From the NCBI GenBank assembly GCA_937138495.1, contig CAKZPE010000015.1, forward strand, positions 56,272-120,271: DNA of 64,000 nucleotides, given 5' to 3'. The position numbers and the translations under genes are program-made. Source of the DNA: an uncultured Oceanospirillaceae bacterium. GTDB lineage: Bacteria > Pseudomonadota > Gammaproteobacteria > Pseudomonadales > Balneatricaceae. Below are positions 1 through 9,232 of the stretch, in pieces (position 1 is the first letter of the stretch; each line of letters starts with the position of its first letter). The notes under the pieces were generated by a model. It ran no database searches. It saw only the letters and a program-made list of their open reading frames with translations, and was not told where the DNA came from.

Positions 1-2817
1 GGCGATAAAACCGTCGGAGGCTTCGGTCACCGATGCGCCCCAGATCCGCAGTTGACGGCTGAGGGCATGACGGCAGTTGTTGTTATCGTCAATGACCAGT
101 ATTTCCAGTGTTTTAAGATCAATATCCGGGATTTTTTCATCCATATCGCTGCAGTTCAGCAATATATCGAAACTGAAACAACTGCCTTTCCCCACCTGGC
201 TGGTCACCCTGATGCTGCCCTGCATCAGTTCGCAAAGCATCTTGGTAATGCTCAGGCCAAGTCCGGTGCCGCCGTACTGACGGGTGGTGGAAGTATCTAC
301 CTGGCTGAAGGAGTCAAATAACCGGGGCAGTTTACCGGCGGCGATCCCGATCCCGGTATCGGAGATGCTGCAGTGTAAACGCAGTTGTTTACCGGTGCTG
401 GTGGCTTCCTCCGGTGACAGATCGCTGAGGGCGACTTTCAGGGTGACATCACCGTGGCTGGTGAATTTGATGGCGTTACCTGTCAGGTTAGTAATGACCT
501 GTCGCAGCCGGGTCGGGTCTCCGCTGACGTGGCTGTGGCCCAGTTCAGTGGTATCCAGAATCAGTTCAAGGCCTTTGTCATGGGCCTGCAGTGACATGGT
601 TTCGGTAAATTCATTGAGCATGCTGTGCAGATCAAAATCGATGCTTTCCAGATCCAGCTTACCGGCATTGACCTTGGAGAAATCGAGGATGTCGTTGATC
701 AGGTTGAGCAGGCTTTCGGCGCTGCTGGTCGCGAGGCTGGCCTGATGGCGCTGTTGTTCATCCAGCTCGGTATCCTGCAGCAGAGACAGCATGCCCAGAA
801 CGCCATTCATTGGCGTACGGATTTCATGGCTCATATTGGCGAGGAATTCACTTTTTGCCTGGGCAGCGGTTTCGGCAGCATTTTTGGCTTCCAGCAGGCC
901 GTCTTCATATTGCTGGCGCTGTGAAATATCCCGGAAGCTCCAGACCCGGCCCATGGATTTACGGCTGTTAATAATCGGCAGGGAGACCTGCTCGAAGACT
1001 CTGCCGTCCCGGAAGGCCAGCGTTTCCAGTGCTTTGATGTTGTCTTCTGCGTGCAGCTGTTTGACCCCTTCGAGAAAGACTTTAGGGTCATTCATCTGAT
1101 CGACCATCAGGCTGAGGATGGCGTCGGTGTCTGCGGTGCTGAGCAGGTTATCAGGCACCTGCCACATTTCTGTAAAACGCTGGTTGGCCTTGATCAGTTG
1201 CCCGTATTCGTCGGTGACCATGATACCGTTATCCGTGGCTTCCAGCGTGGCTTCCAGCAGATTCAGGGTGTTCTGGATTTTTTTCTCGGATTCTTTGATA
1301 CCGGTAATATCTTCCACGGAGACAAAGAAGCCCTGTACATCACCGTCGGCATTTTTATCCGGGGTGTAGGTGACATTCACGAAGCGGTTACCGCCTTCTG
1401 AGTAAGGAATTTCCGCTTCGTAGGTGACCATCTGGCCGTTCAGGGCGGAGCGCATATAGGGATGGATCATGTTGTAGGCCTCTTCACCGAGGCTTTCACT
1501 GACATGTTTGCCATCAAAATGATCCAGAGGAACATCAAACCAGCGTTCATAAGCTTTATTGACAAAGCGGTAGTGCTGGCTGGTATCGACATAAGAGAGC
1601 AGTTGGGGAGCATTGTGGGTAATGTCGTCGATGTATTTCCGGCTCTGGGCCAGTTCAACTTCCCGCTCACGTTTTTCCTGCAGGGCCTGCTTACGCAGGG
1701 CGATCTCTTCATTGAGCCGGTCGATGGAGGTGGTTTTAGTCCCCAGGCTTTCGGTCATTGTGTTAATGGCCCGGCCCAGATCGGTAATTTCATCATTCCC
1801 TGAGACCGGTACCCGGTAACTCAGGTCACCGGAACCCAGCTGTGACATAGCGTTGTGCAGGCTGTTGATGCGGGACAGAACCGAACGGCGGAGTATCACG
1901 AACATCACCACCCCAAGCAGACAACTGCCCAGAAAGGTTGCCAGCAGGGCCCGCTGGTTCAGGGTATTGATCGGTTGCAGGGCCAGTTCACGGTCCAGGA
2001 CGATATTGACGATATAGCTGTGATCACCAAAGCTGATTGTTTGCTGTCCGGTGAGCTGGTTTTCGTCCGGGCTGGCGCTCTTTTCCCAGTGATCGCTATG
2101 GGTATGCTGGTGCTCGCTGTCGGTGTTATGGCTGAGAATCCGTTGCTTACTGTCAGTCAGAAAGGCGGCATCGATCGGGTTATTGCTGTCGCCGAGTTCC
2201 TGAACAATTTCATCAAGCAGGGCGGTGTGGATAGTTTCCCAGTCGATGGACACGATCACCTGACCAATGGTTTCGCCTTTGTGTTCAATGTTGGTGGCGA
2301 ACCACTGGGCGTATCCCCGCTCCAGACCAACAATCGCCAGATAAGGGTCATACCCTATCCGGCCGACGCTGACCGGTTGCCGGCTGCTGTCCGGCTGATA
2401 CATGGGGTGTTCCTGCGCCCGTTCCAGCAACAGGTCTTCGCCCCGGGTTTTGTTTCGGTTACCGTCCAGGGTGCTGGCGGCGAAAATGCTGCCGTTATTT
2501 TCGGTCACCAGGATGTAATTGATGAAAGGGTAAATCGCAATCTGATCGTTCAGAATGGCGTTGATGCCCCGGCTTTCGTAGGTTTCCAGTGCCCGTGGTA
2601 TATCCCGGGCTTTGGCGATGGCCTGGGTGATAGCGCTGACGTGGCTGGCTTTTTCGTTGATCCGTGCCGCGGCAAACTTCGCATCGCCTGTCAGCCAGTT
2701 ATCCAGATTGCGGGTCATTTCCCGGTCGATGCCGGAAACAATTAAATAGCCGATAGCACTCATAATCAGGCCGACGGCAATAATGCCGGTGAATACAATT
2801 TTAGCCGTTAATTTCAT
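1..2817 (-). CDS. Hybrid sensor histidine kinase, 3' end outside window
   Basis: Read on the minus strand from ATG at 2817, this frame stays open to base 1, so about 939 residues are visible and the C-terminus is missing. Order seen: membrane segment near residues 5-27, a periplasmic sensing region, a second membrane segment near 288-308, a HAMP-like linker, two PAS-like regions (roughly 395-640), a HisKA domain with [10 protein letters not shown] (phospho-acceptor His664), an ATPase domain with DTGIGI and GGTGLGLSI motifs, and the beginning of a receiver domain (ILVIDD). Its ATG overlaps the stop of the substrate-binding-protein gene (ATGA), so the two are probably translationally coupled and the binding protein may feed signal to the periplasmic domain. 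The ligand and output regulator are unknown. Confidence 0.9.
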   Translation of the reverse strand, partial: MKLTAKIVFTGIIAVGLIMSAIGYLIVSGIDREMTRNLDNWLTGDAKFAAARINEKASHVSAITQAIAKARDIPRALETYESRGINAILNDQIAIYPFINYILVTENNGSIFAASTLDGNRNKTRGEDLLLERAQEHPMYQPDSSRQPVSVGRIGYDPYLAIVGLERGYAQWFATNIEHKGETIGQVIVSIDWETIHTALLDEIVQELGDSNNPIDAAFLTDSKQRILSHNTDSEHQHTHSDHWEKSASPDENQLTGQQTISFGDHSYIVNIVLDRELALQPINTLNQRALLATFLGSCLLGVVMFVILRRSVLSRINSLHNAMSQLGSGDLSYRVPVSGNDEITDLGRAINTMTESLGTKTTSIDRLNEEIALRKQALQEKREREVELAQSRKYIDDITHNAPQLLSYVDTSQHYRFVNKAYERWFDVPLDHFDGKHVSESLGEEAYNMIHPYMRSALNGQMVTYEAEIPYSEGGNRFVNVTYTPDKNADGDVQGFFVSVEDITGIKESEKKIQNTLNLLEATLEATDNGIMVTDEYGQLIKANQRFTEMWQVPDNLLSTADTDAILSLMVDQMNDPKVFLEGVKQLHAEDNIKALETLAFRDGRVFEQVSLPIINSRKSMGRVWSFRDISQRQQYEDGLLEAKNAAETAAQAKSEFLANMSHEIRTPMNGVLGMLSLLQDTELDEQQRHQASLATSSAESLLNLINDILDFSKVNAGKLDLESIDFDLHSMLNEFTETMSLQAHDKGLELILDTTELGHSHVSGDPTRLRQVITNLTGNAIKFTSHGDVTLKVALSDLSPEEATSTGKQLRLHCSISDTGIGIAAGKLPRLFDSFSQVDTSTTRQYGGTGLGLSITKMLCELMQGSIRVTSQVGKGSCFSFDILLNCSDMDEKIPDIDLKTLEILVIDDNNNCRHALSRQLRIWGASVTEASDGFIA

Positions 2818-3836
2818 TCGTCAGTCCAGGTCACATTACGCAGGGCTTCCGGTGACAGCGGGATGCCCAGATGATTAATGGTGTTGCGGTTTACCAGAAA
2901 CAAAGGTGGATTCTGTACTTCAGACTCAAGTTTGCTGGGCGCCAGGCCATCACGAAGAATGCGTGCGGCCTTCTGACCGGCCATAAAACCCAGAGTGTAA
3001 AAATCTGCGACGGGCCCGAAGCTCGCGCCCTGTTCGATGCCTTTTTTGTTGGAACTTACTACCGGGATGCTGTGTTTCAGGGAAATATCGATCAGGATCT
3101 GCTCCCCACCGGATTGCATCAGCGTATCGGTGGTGGTCATAAATGCATCGACCTGTCCGGCGACCTGCTCGGCCAGCCGCTGAAGCTGCTGGAGGTTTTC
3201 CGGTTTGAGTTCAACCGCTTCTATTCCCTCCCGGCGGAACAGGCGAAGCAGGTTGGCGGATTGTATCTGTGAATTAGGTTCTCCTTTACGGTGGAAAATG
3301 GCGATGCGGTTCACCTGCGGATAAATAAGCCGCAGCAGAAAAAGGTAATGCCGGATCGGCACGTAATTACTGGTGCCTACCAGGTTATTGCCGGAATATT
3401 CGAAGGAGGAATCGGCCGGATAGGTCACAATTGAGAAAACGATAGGGGTGCTGGCCGGCAATACGCTTTTCATAACGGACGTGCCGGGAGTGGTCAGGGA
3501 ATACACGAGATCCACGTCGGCCTCGCGAAAACGTTTTGCTACCTCCGTTTGCAGCTGTACATCAGCGCCTTGTGCGCCGCTGATAAAGGTGATGTTCTGA
3601 TCCTCAATCAAGCCTGCTTCGGCCAGCCCGGCTTTAAACCCCTGAACACTTTCCGGATAACCGCTCCAGGTGGCCAGACCCACCCTGTAAGGCTCAGCAT
3701 ACACGCCGCTGCCGAACAGGAGCAGGCAGATAATGATAACCGCCTGTAACCCGGCAAGGGGTAACGGTAGTGAACCTGTCGGGGGACACCGCTTGAACAT
3801 GGCTTTTTGCCTCGTTGGTGATTCAGAAACATGCAT
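2814..3836 (-). CDS. ABC-type substrate-binding protein (PF04392-like)
   Basis: 340 residues with an N-terminal hydrophobic export signal (about 30-48, ending GVYAEP) and the two-lobe periplasmic binding fold of the family often annotated 'ABC transporter substrate-binding protein' (VGLATWSGYPESVQGF at the start of the mature protein, later FMTTTDTLMQSG and IPVVSS). No permease or ATPase gene is adjacent. Instead the stop codon overlaps the start of a hybrid sensor kinase by four bases. That context suggests a receptor role, presenting a small molecule to the kinase, rather than uptake; this is inference. Met13 is an alternative start that shortens the unusually long basic N-terminus. The ligand cannot be assigned. 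Confidence 0.8.
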   Translation of the reverse strand: MHVSESPTRQKAMFKRCPPTGSLPLPLAGLQAVIIICLLLFGSGVYAEPYRVGLATWSGYPESVQGFKAGLAEAGLIEDQNITFISGAQGADVQLQTEVAKRFREADVDLVYSLTTPGTSVMKSVLPASTPIVFSIVTYPADSSFEYSGNNLVGTSNYVPIRHYLFLLRLIYPQVNRIAIFHRKGEPNSQIQSANLLRLFRREGIEAVELKPENLQQLQRLAEQVAGQVDAFMTTTDTLMQSGGEQILIDISLKHSIPVVSSNKKGIEQGASFGPVADFYTLGFMAGQKAARILRDGLAPSKLESEVQNPPLFLVNRNTINHLGIPLSPEALRNVTWTDE

Positions 3837-3993
3837 CTGAATTAAACATAGGCGAGGATTGGTCAGGCTTCCGGTCAGGATCGGCTTTTATGCGGTGTTG
3901 CTTACCCAAAACGGTGAGTAAGTGATTCTTATCTAAGACTTTATAGGGGAATTGCCCTGCCCCGGGCTGAGGCAGAGCAGGACGCAGAAGAGG

Positions 3994-5751
3994 TTAATCG
4001 CCCAGTGCGAGACCTTCCCGGCGGGGGTCAGCAGCACCGGTCAGGCTGCCATCATTCAGAATAATGGCCTGCAGGCCTGAATTCAGATCACGAACGTTAA
4101 CCTTGAAACCCATCCCCTCAAGGGCGTCTTTATACCCTTCTGCGGCGGTCCCTTTTTCCAGATCATAGGTACCAAAGCGGTTGATCAGGTGTGGCAGGTC
4201 GATGGCTTGCTGGATATCCATCTTCCAGTCCAGGTGGGCGATCAGGGCCGATGCTACATAGCCGATAATCCGTGAACCGCCCGGTGACCCCACCGCCATG
4301 TAAGGCTGGCCGTCACGCATGACGATGGTTGGGGACATAGATGAACGGGGCCGTTTACCCGGTTCGATCCGGTTGGCGATCGGGTAACCGTTTTTCTGTG
4401 CCGCAAATGAGAAATCCGTCAGCTCATTATTCAGCAGGAAGCCATTACTCATGACCCGGGAACCGAAGCCATTCTCAATGGTAGTGGTCATCGACACGAT
4501 ATTGCCGGCTTTATCCACAATCACGAAATGAGACGTGGAGGGCAGCTCAATGGCGATATCATCGGCCTGTGCAACGGCCTGTTCCCAGCGGGGCTCGCCG
4601 GGGGCCACTTCCGTCAGGGCTTTACCTTCTTTAATCAGCTCAGCACGGCTGGCGAGATAATCTTTATCCAGCAGGCCTTCCGGCACAGGGACATAATCGC
4701 TGTCGGCCATATAGCGGCCCCGGTCGGCAAACGCCAGACGGGAAGCATCGCCGATTATCTGCCAGGCGGTGGCGCTGTCGGCGCCCATGCCGGCCAGATC
4801 AAAATTGCTGCTGATGCCGAGAATCTGTCCGACCGTCAGTGCGCCGGAGCTGGGCGGCCCCATGCCGCAGATGTCGTACTGTCGGTACGGCGCACAAACC
4901 GCCGGGCGTTCTTTCACGTTGTAAATCGCAAAATCCTGTTCACTGAGAATGCCGGGATTATCTTCAATGCTGTTTACTTTGGCGACGATTGCCTTGCCGA
5001 TCGGGCCGTTATAAAACGCATCGGCACCGTCTTTCGCCAGCAGGGCAAGGGTTTCCGCATAAGCCGGGTTTTTCAGCAGATGGCCTTCCGGTAATGGTGT
5101 GCCGTCCGGGGTAAAGAAGTAGGCTTTGGTGTCGGGATAGGTGCTCAGACGCTCTTCATCATTGGCGATAGCGCCGGCCAGCCGGGCGGAAACCCGAAAG
5201 CCGTTGGCAGCCATTTCACGGGCCGGTTCCAGCAGAGCGGCCCAGTCCTGATTACCGTAACGGGCATGCATATCGGCCATCAGTTTAACCGTGCCGGGCG
5301 TACCTACTGAGCGACCGCCGACGACAGCCTCGTAGAATTTAAGCGGCTTGCCATCGGCATCCTGAAACAGTTCAGGGGTTGTTGCCAGCGGTGCGGTTTC
5401 GCGGCCATCAAAGGTCGTCAGCTGCTTGCTTTGGGCATCGTAGTACACCAGAAATGCACCGCCCCCCAGCCCGGAAGACTGTGGCTCAACCAGCCCCAGC
5501 ATCGCCTGAATAGCCACCATGGCGTCCATGGCACTGCCACCGTTTTTTAGAACATCATAACCGGCCTGCGCCGCCAGAGGATTGGCCGCTGCCACCATAA
5601 AATCACTGGCAGTTACCGCCTGCTTGCTGTGCAGACCACTGGAGGCCTCCGGTGCAACAGAATCCGCCACCTGGGATGAGGCATGCAACTGCAGGGACAA
5701 CAGAAGTGATGCCGACAGAATCCCCAATTGTTTGCTGGCTTGAGTAATCAT
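3994..5751 (-). CDS. ggt: Gamma-glutamyltransferase (periplasmic)
   Basis: 585 residues, the usual size for bacterial GGT, with a signal peptide (first ~25 residues ending LHAS). The enzyme hydrolyses or transfers the gamma-glutamyl group of glutathione and related compounds in the periplasm. The precursor cleaves itself before a Thr that becomes the N-terminal nucleophile of the small subunit; here the matching motif is STSHF with Thr406. Further family motifs are seen: ENGFGS, NGFLLNNELTDF, RPRSSMSP and GSPGGSRI. The gene stands alone between the sensor pair and the integrase island; its start codon overlaps one arm of the candidate island repeat. A short inverted repeat, AAGGAC-AA-GTCCTT (5773-5786), lies just upstream and might be regulatory. 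Confidence 0.95.
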   Translation of the reverse strand: MITQASKQLGILSASLLLSLQLHASSQVADSVAPEASSGLHSKQAVTASDFMVAAANPLAAQAGYDVLKNGGSAMDAMVAIQAMLGLVEPQSSGLGGGAFLVYYDAQSKQLTTFDGRETAPLATTPELFQDADGKPLKFYEAVVGGRSVGTPGTVKLMADMHARYGNQDWAALLEPAREMAANGFRVSARLAGAIANDEERLSTYPDTKAYFFTPDGTPLPEGHLLKNPAYAETLALLAKDGADAFYNGPIGKAIVAKVNSIEDNPGILSEQDFAIYNVKERPAVCAPYRQYDICGMGPPSSGALTVGQILGISSNFDLAGMGADSATAWQIIGDASRLAFADRGRYMADSDYVPVPEGLLDKDYLASRAELIKEGKALTEVAPGEPRWEQAVAQADDIAIELPSTSHFVIVDKAGNIVSMTTTIENGFGSRVMSNGFLLNNELTDFSFAAQKNGYPIANRIEPGKRPRSSMSPTIVMRDGQPYMAVGSPGGSRIIGYVASALIAHLDWKMDIQQAIDLPHLINRFGTYDLEKGTAAEGYKDALEGMGFKVNVRDLNSGLQAIILNDGSLTGAADPRREGLALGD

Positions 5752-5760
5752 AATTGTTAT
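5750..5760. repeat. Candidate left attachment repeat
   Basis: ATAATTGTTAT, matched exactly at 9024-9034. It spans the first bases of ggt and the start of the intergenic region next to the integrase 3' end. An 11-bp AT-rich match can arise by chance, so confidence is low. Confidence 0.3.
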
Positions 5761-5817
5761 AACTCCATCTATAAGGACAAGTCCTTGTTAAATCTTATTT
5801 TTCTGTCGATTACGGCC

Positions 5818-6813
5818 TTACGCTTTCCACTTTCTTTCCATCTGGCTGACTGGATTAAGAGACAGGGCGTCTTCCAGGTGTTCAGGGGCCAGGTGGGCAT
5901 ACCGCATGGTCATCTCTATATTACTGTGTCCGGGGATGCGCTGAAGGGTAATCAGATTCCCGCCCCCCATCACAAAATGACTCGCGAAAGTATGCCTTAG
6001 GATATGTGTAGAAATGCCCTTAGGTAAATCTAAAAGTGCATTCAGATAACGGGTAGCGTTCCAGCTGCATGGCCTGAATAACTGATCGCCGGGAAAGCTT
6101 AGTCGCTTTTCAGTGAGTTCGCCGCGAACAGGCACCGCCCGTTTCTTTTTGCTCTTCGTATTTGTGAACACGATCCGGCCAGCTGTTACCCTGTCCCGAG
6201 TCAGGTTCTCTGCCTCACTCCAACGACAACCGGTCTCTAAACAAGTCTGGATAATCGTCGCCATCCGCTGATCCGGAAGGGTAGGCAAATTTTCCACCAA
6301 TACTTTAATCTGACTGCTATTCAGATATGGCCGCTCTTGCTCCTGGACTTTCACATTCTCAATAGCTGCTGCAGGGTTCTCATATGTAATGTACTGCCGC
6401 TTCCTAAGCCAGTTAAACATGCCTTTAACAACGGCTAACTCATTGTTAGCGGTGGTTGCTTTAATCTTCTTAAGCCGCTCACTGCGCCACTTACTGATCG
6501 CCTGGCTGGTCAGATCGGCAGCGATAGGATCATTAACTGCTTTACAGAAGTGGCTAAGGATCAGTTCAAACTTACGGCCACCGGAGATCGTCACGCCGTG
6601 TTCATCCTGCCATATGGTGATTAGCTCTGAGAGCAAGCGGGAGTCTTTAAGAGAAGGGTTCCAGTCTTTATCTGCAACAGATTGAGCAATGATGAAAGAC
6701 TCAAAGCGAGTGGCTTCAGCCTTAGTTGTGAATTTACGGATGATGCGCTTTCCCTTAGCTCCGTGGGGGCGGATATCAGCTATCCAGCTATTATCTTTCT
6801 TTCGTACAGCCAT
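5818..6813 (-). CDS. Tyrosine recombinase / phage-type integrase
   Basis: 331 residues. The N-terminal part (about 1-160) has the Arm- and core-binding layout of phage integrases. The catalytic part carries the tyrosine recombinase signature: Arg in the ETGCRWSEAENL segment, the HILRHTFASHF box, GHSN and the nucleophile Tyr in MRYAHL near the C-terminus. It would cut and rejoin DNA at attachment sites to insert or excise the island. One unusual residue is seen: the usual L before GHS (LQxLGHS) is Pro here (LQRIPGHS). The start at 6813 is preceded by GGAG at good spacing. The gene faces ggt, and its 3' end lies beside the candidate attachment repeat. Confidence 0.92.
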   Translation of the reverse strand: MAVRKKDNSWIADIRPHGAKGKRIIRKFTTKAEATRFESFIIAQSVADKDWNPSLKDSRLLSELITIWQDEHGVTISGGRKFELILSHFCKAVNDPIAADLTSQAISKWRSERLKKIKATTANNELAVVKGMFNWLRKRQYITYENPAAAIENVKVQEQERPYLNSSQIKVLVENLPTLPDQRMATIIQTCLETGCRWSEAENLTRDRVTAGRIVFTNTKSKKKRAVPVRGELTEKRLSFPGDQLFRPCSWNATRYLNALLDLPKGISTHILRHTFASHFVMGGGNLITLQRIPGHSNIEMTMRYAHLAPEHLEDALSLNPVSQMERKWKA

Positions 6814-6863
6814 GAAGTCATCTCCATTTATCCATGCCGTATCTGTAAGGCTACCGAATCTGG

Positions 6864-7778
6864 TTGGGGTATGTCACTACGCATTCAACTGATACCAAGA
6901 TGATCTTTGATAATACGGCTGAAGACCTGCAGATCGTACTCAACAGCTATGCGGATATGGTCTCAGTAGACAGTCTCTACTCTCCTGCAGGCGTGGCTAT
7001 CCATTTAGCCTGTGATTACCAAGGGTGGGAACCACCAAAGCATTTTCTCGAGAAGGTTACTTGCAGATCCCGCCGGGTATCAGACCGCTCGGGTATTAGT
7101 GAGTTAACCTTAGACAGTGATATCTGCACCGTCTACGGCCATGGCCAGTCCTACCTGTTTGGGGCTGCCTCAACGCTCCAGTTTGCCTTGTACAACAAAA
7201 GCAAAGAAGCCCATTATTCGGACAAGCTGGATTACTTCAGAGACCGCTGGAACAGTAAAACCAGTGACTTCCTGCAACCACTCTATAACCCGGAAGAAAC
7301 CGTCTGGCGGTCAGAGGTTCGCTTCTCACATTCGGTAATCCATCAGTTCGCGTCAGCTAATCAAACCACAATCAACACCTATGAAGACGTCATCAAGCAT
7401 CTGGGCGGCTTATGGATCTATGGCCTGAATAACTTCCGATACGACCACAGCTCACGGTTTATACACCCTGCATGGACAGTACTGATGACAGAAGCTGGCT
7501 TTGATCAGTTCGAAACAGGCTTTGAATATCGTCGAGAGTATAAGAAGCCAGGTGTAGGTAACGAACGAAATGTCACCATCGCTCTGGGTAACCTGCTATC
7601 CATCTATACTCGGAGAAAATTCCCAGCTCACTATGCTCTGAAGTGCATCAAGCGTAGTGGCTTATACATTGATTTAATTGGATATTTACGAAGTAGAGGA
7701 CTGGATCGACAAGATCTCTTAAAGTACATTGAGGATAGTTTGATACAGAGAAGGTTGAATTCTAAAATAGCTTCATAA
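6864..7778 (+). CDS. Rep-like protein, rolling-circle replication initiator family (tentative)
   Basis: Up to 304 residues from a TTG at 6864; an in-frame stop at 6846 limits any extension, and ATG at 6900 is the more ordinary alternative. The middle contains YLFGAASTLQFALYNKSKEA followed by an aromatic/basic DYFRDRW stretch and VWRSEVRFSHS, an arrangement I associate with Rep proteins of filamentous phages and rolling-circle elements (Rep_trans/RstA-like). The N-terminal part typical of longer members is not evident, so it may be truncated. It lies divergent from the integrase with only 50 bp between them, in keeping with a small mobile element. Function rests on motif memory only. Confidence 0.55.
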   Translation: MGYVTTHSTDTKMIFDNTAEDLQIVLNSYADMVSVDSLYSPAGVAIHLACDYQGWEPPKHFLEKVTCRSRRVSDRSGISELTLDSDICTVYGHGQSYLFGAASTLQFALYNKSKEAHYSDKLDYFRDRWNSKTSDFLQPLYNPEETVWRSEVRFSHSVIHQFASANQTTINTYEDVIKHLGGLWIYGLNNFRYDHSSRFIHPAWTVLMTEAGFDQFETGFEYRREYKKPGVGNERNVTIALGNLLSIYTRRKFPAHYALKCIKRSGLYIDLIGYLRSRGLDRQDLLKYIEDSLIQRRLNSKIAS

Positions 7779-7819
7779 ATACTGTAATTAATATTTCTTG
7801 GTCTGAATTAGATGTAATT

Positions 7820-8293
7820 ATGAATATTCAAGATTTAGTTAAAGCAAAGAAAGTAGAAGACTTAAAAGCTTTTGGCGGTTATTTTGATACTAAAAATAAT
7901 CTTGAGAGCCAGCTAGGATTTAAGTTAGGTGTGAATGGATGGCATTCTTTACATGAAAAGCTATATGAATTAAGGATGGCTGTTAAGAGTAATAAAGATA
8001 AAATATACCATATATATTGGACTTATCCTTTAGATAAATCAAAGGAAGAAATTTCAGATATTTTAGATGTTGATTTAACTGTAAAAGATAAAGAGGAATT
8101 AAAAGATAGAGTCGATGATTTAATTTGCTTCTTTTATATAAGTTCTTATGATCCATATAGAAAGTATGAGGAAAGTAAGCTGAAGAACTTTAAGAATAGT
8201 TCTAAGCTTGAAGGTATCGATATTGATATTTCTAATAAAAACAAATGCTTGAGTAGTATTTTGTCTAAATATAAAAGGAAAGTACATGGATAA
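7820..8293 (+). CDS. Putative Fic antitoxin with SxxxEG inhibitory motif
   Basis: 157 residues, rich in Lys, Asp and Ile and very AT-rich in DNA. I do not recognise the family as a whole. Near the C-terminus it has SSKLEG (Ser127-Gly132), which fits the (S/T)xxxE(G/N) inhibitory-helix motif known from Fic antitoxins such as VbhA; Glu131 would sit in the toxin's ATP site. Its last 8 bases overlap the start of the fic gene, the usual antitoxin-first arrangement. Classic class I antitoxins are much shorter (about 60 residues), so the additional ~120-residue N-terminal part is unexplained and might bind DNA or another partner. Role inferred from motif plus position. Confidence 0.6.
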   Translation: MNIQDLVKAKKVEDLKAFGGYFDTKNNLESQLGFKLGVNGWHSLHEKLYELRMAVKSNKDKIYHIYWTYPLDKSKEEISDILDVDLTVKDKEELKDRVDDLICFFYISSYDPYRKYEESKLKNFKNSSKLEGIDIDISNKNKCLSSILSKYKRKVHG

Positions 8294-8876
8294 GTATGAT
8301 TCTTCAAATGATCATTATTGTTATCCTGATACAAATGTTTTAGAAAATAAACTAAATATTGTAGATATAGATGAGCTTGAAGAGGCGGAAAGGGAAATTA
8401 CAGCCCTGACTGTGGAAGGAATTACATTTGAGTATCCACCGTATAGCTTGGATTATTTAAAAAATATTCATAATACTTTATTTTCTGAGTTGTATGGCTG
8501 GGCTGGTGAAACTAGAGATATAGATATATCTAAAGGAGAAACTAGGTTCTGTACTTGGACAAGAATTGAGAAGGAATCTAATAAGATTTTTTCTTTAATT
8601 GAAAAGGATAATTGGCTTCATGATTTAGAGTTGGATGATTTTTGCTCTAAATTAGCTGAGCACTATTGTGAAATGAACATGTTGCATCCTTTTAGAGAAG
8701 GAAATGGAAGAACGCAACGTGTTTTGTTCGAACATATTGCTTTAGCGGCTGGTTACGAGCTGGATTGGGCAGATTTGACTCCTGACGAATGGATACAAGC
8801 AAATATAGCAGGAGTGAATGTGAACTATGCACCAATGGAGAGGATTTTTAGAAGAATTGTTGTTTCAGTTAGCTGA
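8286..8876 (+). CDS. fic: Fic-domain AMP transferase toxin
   Basis: 196 residues. The Fic active-site loop HPFREGNGRT is complete (134-143), with catalytic His134 and the anion-binding Gly/Asn/Gly/Arg residues; the upstream flap region is LYGWAGETRDIDISKGETRF (69-88). Fic proteins of this kind usually transfer AMP from ATP to a hydroxyl of a target protein, and bacterial FicT toxins commonly modify gyrase or topoisomerase IV; the target here is not shown. No SxxxEG inhibitory helix is seen inside this protein, which agrees with the motif being in the overlapping upstream gene. The AT-rich composition and the integrase nearby suggest acquisition by transfer. Confidence 0.9.
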   Translation: MDKYDSSNDHYCYPDTNVLENKLNIVDIDELEEAEREITALTVEGITFEYPPYSLDYLKNIHNTLFSELYGWAGETRDIDISKGETRFCTWTRIEKESNKIFSLIEKDNWLHDLELDDFCSKLAEHYCEMNMLHPFREGNGRTQRVLFEHIALAAGYELDWADLTPDEWIQANIAGVNVNYAPMERIFRRIVVSVS

Positions 8877-9023
8877 TTCATTGTTGTTTGTTCAAGAATT
8901 TTGTTTCCATATTCCTTCCACTTTTCTACTGTTCTATCCAACTACATCTCTACAGATGTCGGGTAACCATATGATTTGTATATCTATGTGGTCCTACTAA
9001 GTCCTATCTGGTCTTCCGCGTAG

Positions 9024-9034
9024 ATAATTGTTAT
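9024..9034. repeat. Candidate right attachment repeat
   Basis: Second exact copy of ATAATTGTTAT (first at 5750-5760), located about where base composition returns to that of the surrounding chromosome. Low confidence as an att core. Confidence 0.3.
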
Positions 9035-9200
9035 TCCTTTACGTTTGAGTTACTTCAGCAGAAAATCGGCAGCCCGGGCTGTCGCAGAAATCCGGCGTCA
9101 GAACAATGTAGACGATGCTGTGTATGGGGTACAGGTGGGAATAAGCCATTTATAGAACTTGTTTTGAACAGTTATGATGCTTGGTTACAGAGAAAGAAAT

Positions 9201-9224
9201 CCCCTGACTGAATGCAGCCAGGGG
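9201..9224 (-). terminator. Probable terminator of the zinc-ribbon/flotillin operon
   Basis: CCCCTG and CAGGGG arms around a 12-base loop, directly downstream of the minus-strand stop at 9233. On the minus strand it is followed by ATTTCTTTC, a modest T-rich tail. Confidence 0.5.
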
Positions 9225-9232
9225 AGTGCAGG

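Larger units (their letters stand above)
5750..9034. mobile_element. Putative small integrative island (integrase, Rep-like, Fic TA)
   Basis: A tyrosine recombinase gene, a Rep-like gene and a Fic toxin-antitoxin pair lie together between two conserved-looking host genes (ggt and the zinc-ribbon gene). The part from about 7790 to 8880 is visibly much more AT-rich than the flanks, a sign of separate origin. An 11-bp direct repeat, ATAATTGTTAT, occurs at 5750-5760 and 9024-9034 and could be the duplicated attachment core. The boundaries are inferred from that repeat and from gene content only. Confidence 0.5.
8877..9232. other. Gene-free right edge of island
   Basis: About 356 bases after fic. 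I see no convincing coding region on either strand. It holds the second copy of the 11-bp candidate attachment repeat (9024-9034) and, close to its end, the hairpin that may terminate the zinc-ribbon gene. Composition shifts from AT-rich to host-like around 9050. Confidence 0.5.

Noticed and set aside
1855..2745. Plus-strand frame of 296 codons
   Set aside because: Antisense shadow of the sensor kinase periplasmic and HAMP region; no recognisable domain.
5825..8935. Imperfect repeat TTCCACTTTCT / TTCCACTTTTCT near both island edges as attachment core
   Set aside because: Match is broken by an insertion and lies within low-complexity pyrimidine-rich sequence; the 11-bp exact repeat is a better candidate.
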